DNA of 64,000 nt, from positions 1 through 64,000 of the forward strand of contig NZ_JABVZR010000004.1 in assembly GCF_017163935.1 (NCBI RefSeq). Direction: 5' to 3'. The stretch comes from Novosphingobium terrae. GTDB taxonomy: Bacteria > Pseudomonadota > Alphaproteobacteria > Sphingomonadales > Sphingomonadaceae. This document shows, piece after piece, positions 61,318 to 64,000 of the stretch. The position numbers and the translations under genes were made by a program. The notes beneath the pieces were generated by a model. That model ran no database searches and was not told the origin of the DNA. It saw only the letters and a list, made by a program, of their open reading frames with translations. Positions within the stretch are counted from its first letter, which is position 1, and each line of letters starts with the position of its first letter.

Positions 61318-61351
61318 GGCGCCAATCCTCTTGATTGGCGCCTATTTTTTT
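61318..61351 (+). terminator. Intrinsic terminator after korB
   Basis: A perfect 10-bp stem (GGCGCCAATC) with a 5-base loop is followed by TA and seven T residues. It ends the kleE-like/incC/korB transcript. Confidence 0.9.
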
Positions 61352-61362
61352 GGAGCCTTGAC

Positions 61363-61956
61363 ATGCTTCTAGGCAATAAGATCGCTGAAGCTCTTTCAAG
61401 TGGCGTTCTTAAAGACAACACGCTTTCCAATCTCTCCGATGCGCTTGACTTGCAGGCCTCTACCTTCCGACAGGAAGCTATCAATTCGCCGGATCGGGAG
61501 ATTGTGCTTGGAAAGCTGGAGCTACTGGCGGTGTGTGTCGATCAGGTTGATCAGATTTGCGGTGCAGCTGAGGCGCGCTTGCAAGTTTTGGAAGCGTCGA
61601 AACCCGGCTTTTTTTCGAGGCAATCGACCCGCGATCAGTGGCAGCAGAAGGTCTACAATGCTCGTGAGCAGGTGATGATCGTCCACGATAAGCAGGCACA
61701 TATCCATACGATGCGTGACGAGGTGGCGCAGCATCTGAATGATGCTTCTCAAAAGCCTCCGGTGGTCAAACTCAATACGAGTGGTGCCACGCAGGATTTC
61801 AGCGAAACTGAGATCGCGAGAAAAGCCCATATCAAGTTTTTAGAGGAGAAGCGGCAGCGAGGCCGTGGTAAGGATGTTGATGATATGGATGCCGAGCAAG
61901 ATCTGCATGAAACTCGCAATGCAGGGCGGCGCTTGAGTTTGAATCGAGAGCGCTAA
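61363..61956 (+). CDS. Helical protein downstream of korB, unknown
   Basis: The 197-residue protein is mainly helical, with a predicted coiled region (about 90-130) and a basic C-terminus (FLEEKRQRGRGKDVDD). No family is recognised. It begins right after the korB terminator, so it depends on readthrough or its own promoter. IncP plasmids carry Kfr/Klc-type stability proteins near korB; similarity is not shown. Confidence 0.65.
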   Translation: MLLGNKIAEALSSGVLKDNTLSNLSDALDLQASTFRQEAINSPDREIVLGKLELLAVCVDQVDQICGAAEARLQVLEASKPGFFSRQSTRDQWQQKVYNAREQVMIVHDKQAHIHTMRDEVAQHLNDASQKPPVVKLNTSGATQDFSETEIARKAHIKFLEEKRQRGRGKDVDDMDAEQDLHETRNAGRRLSLNRER

Positions 61957-62079
61957 GCATTTATGGGCGTCTGCCGACCGGACAAATCCGGCCGGCACCG
62001 CGCTCTACTCGCCTGGCTTTGCCAGGCTCCCCGAGCCACAAAGTGTCTCGGCCCTTCGGGTAGCGATCGCTGACGCAGC

Positions 62080-62427
62080 TCAACGCCGCACGGCTTTTCC
62101 TTTGCCGCTAGGAAGCATCGCGGCATTCACTGGCGCCGCCGCATTCTTAATTCGGCCATTGTCACTCACCATGGGAATGGCGGTGCGGCCAATCCCTGAC
62201 GCGCTGGTGAAAAACACCGTGCCGCGACAGCCAACAATGGTGCATCGATCCAATCTATCAATGAGCGTGGCGCCCGGACCATGAAGCAGGATCTGCTCTG
62301 CGACATTCACACGGTGCTGTATACCGCAGGTGTCACACTGCGATCGAACATAGGCCTTGTTGGCATGCAGAGCGCCTAAATTCAGGGTCCACTTTGGGAA
62401 GATTTTGAGCGTTGTCATACCCTTCAT
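62080..62427 (-). CDS. Small zinc-ribbon-like protein
   Basis: The 115-residue basic protein has SQCDTCGIQHRV (Cys-x2-Cys) and DRCTIVGCRGTVFF (Cys-x4-Cys), about 32 residues apart, which could form a zinc ribbon. No known family is recognised. The first ATG has no clear ribosome site; a second in-frame ATG is three codons on. It diverges from the ParB-like gene. Confidence 0.6.
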   Translation of the reverse strand: MKGMTTLKIFPKWTLNLGALHANKAYVRSQCDTCGIQHRVNVAEQILLHGPGATLIDRLDRCTIVGCRGTVFFTSASGIGRTAIPMVSDNGRIKNAAAPVNAAMLPSGKGKAVRR

Positions 62428-62544
62428 ATTACGATGAGCGGATATAAACGTCTATACTCTGTCCTCCGGCACAGAATTTATATTTCATAATCAGGCCCTT
62501 TGGGCAGTGTGCATTGGGGGCCGCTGCGCGTCCCATGTTTTTTG

Positions 62545-62568
62545 CTCAGGGGGGTGACCCCCCCTGAG
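62545..62568. other. Hairpin in the GC-rich leader
   Basis: CTCAGGGGGG pairs with CCCCCCTGAG across four bases, after a T-rich stretch. It lies in the 62428-62752 region before the ParB-like gene, which has several further short GC-rich dyads (GCAAGGGC/GCCCTTGC) and no gene that I can support. Confidence 0.6.
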
Positions 62569-62648
62569 GCGCAAGGGCCAAGCCGTCGCGGCTGCGCCGC
62601 GCTTGGTGTGCGGGGGCACCCCAACCTTCCGCGCTTCGCTTGTGCAGG

Positions 62649-62678
62649 TTGGGGCCCCTCCCCCGCACAGCCCTTGCC
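62649..62678 (+). repeat. Conserved leader element, copy B
   Basis: It matches positions 1-31 except for one C indel, and lies 75 bp before the ParB-like start. Shared leader of the two genes. Confidence 0.7.
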
Positions 62679-62752
62679 CCTCATCCCCCCTTCTTCCCGC
62701 CAGGAAGAAGTTGCGGCCCGCCTTCGCTGCAACACCATCAGGAGTTTGCACC

Positions 62753-64000
62753 ATGACCCTCACCACCAAGCTTTCCCTGCTCCGCCTCGCACCTTCCAAT
62801 GTGCGCAAGGTTGCCCCCTCCCCTGCGGGAATCGAACAGCTTGCGAGTGACATTGCCGCGCATGGCATCGTCCAGAGTCTGGCAGTCTATAAGGAAGGGC
62901 GGCATTTCCACGTCTTTGCTGGCGGTCGCCGCTTGCGCGCGCTGAATTTCCTGAAAGAGGCCAAAACCATTTCCGGCGATTTTGATGTGCCGGTGATCGT
63001 TCGCACCAAAGCCGAAGCGGTCGAACTCTCAATCGTTGAGAACGCTCAGAGAGAGAGCATGCACCCTGCTGATAGCATTCGAGCTTTCAAGACGCTTCGT
63101 GATGAAAGCGGCATGGGAGCGGAAGATATTGCTGCTCGCTTTGGCTATTCGGTTGGCCATGTGAGAAAGCTGCTGTGTCTCGGGTCTCTCGCTCCTGCTT
63201 TGATCGATGCCATGGGGGAAGATCGTTTGGGCATCGAGGCAGCGCGGGCTCTGACCTTGACTGACGATCAGGCTTTGCAGGCAAAGCTCTTTGAGACATT
63301 TGGGGACAGTGCCTATCGGATCAGGTCGGCGCTCACAGCCGAAAAGATGGCCGTTTGGAGCGGTGTTTTCCGGTTTGTGGGCCCCGAAGCCTATGAGCAA
63401 GCCGGTGGAACCATCACCGCTGACCTGTTTAACAAGGTGGAGGAAGGCTATGCAGACGACGCGGCGTTGGTGCATGATCTGGCCTTGGAAAAGCTTGAAG
63501 TCCATCGGCAGGAGCTGATCGAGCAGGGCTGGAAGACGGTCGAGGTCTGCGTAAGTCGCCCTGACAATCTCTACTGCCGTCCAAGCCTACTCCCTATCAG
63601 CCGCGATCCGAACGATGCGGAAGCGCTGGAAATCAAGGGTATCAAGGACGCCATTGTCGAGGCCGAAAACGGAGAACCTGACGAAGGAACCATTTGCGAT
63701 CTTTACGAGGATCTGCGCGTCGCGGAGGACCGTCTCAAAGGATATCCCGCCGAACTTCGCTCCCAAAATGGCGTGATTGCTGTCATCGGGAACAAGGGCG
63801 AGCTTGAGGTGCATTACCTGCGTCTGCAGAAGGAGGAAACCCACGCCCGCCCAGCTCGGGAAAAGGTAGCAGAGGGTGCCTACTCCAAGCCTCTTCTTGA
63901 GCAACTGACGGCAATCCGCTCAATTGCATTGCAGGATGCAGTAGCCAATGATCCTGCATTGGCTCTCGATATTTTGCTCGACACTCTGACGGGGCAATAT
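62753..64000 (+). CDS. ParB/RepB-like partition protein (partial)
   Basis: At least 416 residues are encoded before the window ends with no stop. The ParB N-domain is seen (PSNVRKVAPSPAGIEQLASDI; HVFAGGRRLRALNFL; ENAQRESMHPADSI), then an HTH (AEDIAARFGYSVGHVRKLL). It is a second ParB-like protein, much larger than KorB and without a ParA neighbour, of the type often found near DUF932 genes on sphingomonad plasmids. It may be a nuclease or regulatory relative. The leader has duplicated elements. Confidence 0.85.
   Translation, partial: MTLTTKLSLLRLAPSNVRKVAPSPAGIEQLASDIAAHGIVQSLAVYKEGRHFHVFAGGRRLRALNFLKEAKTISGDFDVPVIVRTKAEAVELSIVENAQRESMHPADSIRAFKTLRDESGMGAEDIAARFGYSVGHVRKLLCLGSLAPALIDAMGEDRLGIEAARALTLTDDQALQAKLFETFGDSAYRIRSALTAEKMAVWSGVFRFVGPEAYEQAGGTITADLFNKVEEGYADDAALVHDLALEKLEVHRQELIEQGWKTVEVCVSRPDNLYCRPSLLPISRDPNDAEALEIKGIKDAIVEAENGEPDEGTICDLYEDLRVAEDRLKGYPAELRSQNGVIAVIGNKGELEVHYLRLQKEETHARPAREKVAEGAYSKPLLEQLTAIRSIALQDAVANDPALALDILLDTLTGQY

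Noticed and set aside
62478..62868. Long minus-strand frames opposite the leader and ParB-like start
   Set aside because: Arg/Gly/Pro-rich shadow translation of GC-rich leader DNA, overlapping a clearly coding plus strand.

Overview
The window is a conjugative plasmid backbone with one large accessory insert. The host is probably a sphingomonad or related alphaproteobacterium. Evidence for this is the RPA-type replication initiator, a MucR/Ros regulator, an alphaproteobacterial LexA box (GTTC-N7-GTTC) in front of umuDC, and the high-GC, GC-skewed codon use. No rRNA, tRNA or CRISPR array was seen.

Layout: (1) 1-1.2 kb, a DUF932 gene and hairpins. (2) 1.2-13.5 kb, an RP4 Tra1-like DNA-processing region: traK-traL-traM leftward, oriT at about 2.85-3.18 kb, then traJ, traI with traH nested in another frame, traG, traF, traE, a traD-position gene and traC rightward. 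(3) 13.8-24.2 kb, an IncI-like type IVb thin pilus operon (pilL, N, O, P, an extra outer-membrane barrel gene, pilQ, R, S, a pilM-like gene, pilV, pilU). (4) 24.2-44 kb, the accessory region. It holds a nuclease-like protein, a tiny Hol-Tox-like peptide, a HEPN-like protein, umuDC, small unknowns, a MucR regulator and a GNAT protein. These are followed by an AT-richer putative small-molecule biosynthesis and export cluster (31.2-40.5 kb), a Phd/FitB-like toxin-antitoxin pair, a serine recombinase and a ribbon-helix-helix regulator with a long palindromic operator. (5) 44-56.7 kb, an RP4 Tra2-like mating-pair system on the minus strand (trbA, B, C, D, E, F, G, H, I, J, K, L, N in canonical order). 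(6) 57.2-61.3 kb, repA with an iteron origin, a kleE-like gene, incC (ParA) and korB (ParB). (7) 61.3-64 kb, small backbone genes and the start of a second ParB-like gene whose leader repeats the leader of the DUF932 gene at position 1.

The parts are tied together by copies of the IncP KorB operator TTTAGCSGCTAAA, perfect or with one or two mismatches, at 1117, 3576, 3623, 13735, 27004, 56620 and 58961. They lie in front of traI, the pil operon, trbA and the kleE-like gene. The plasmid's KorB probably co-regulates replication and maintenance, transfer and pilus genes. The traF-trbC pair implies a cyclised conjugative pilin. The pil operon supplies a second, type IV pilus, presumably for mating in liquid.

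The least explained part is the 31.2-40.5 kb cluster. A GMC oxidoreductase and a DegT-type aminotransferase are translationally coupled (an oxidise-then-aminate logic as in aminocyclitol or aminosugar pathways), with a DUF1460 protein, a methyltransferase, a Nudix enzyme, a NeuD-like acyltransferase and two MFS exporters.
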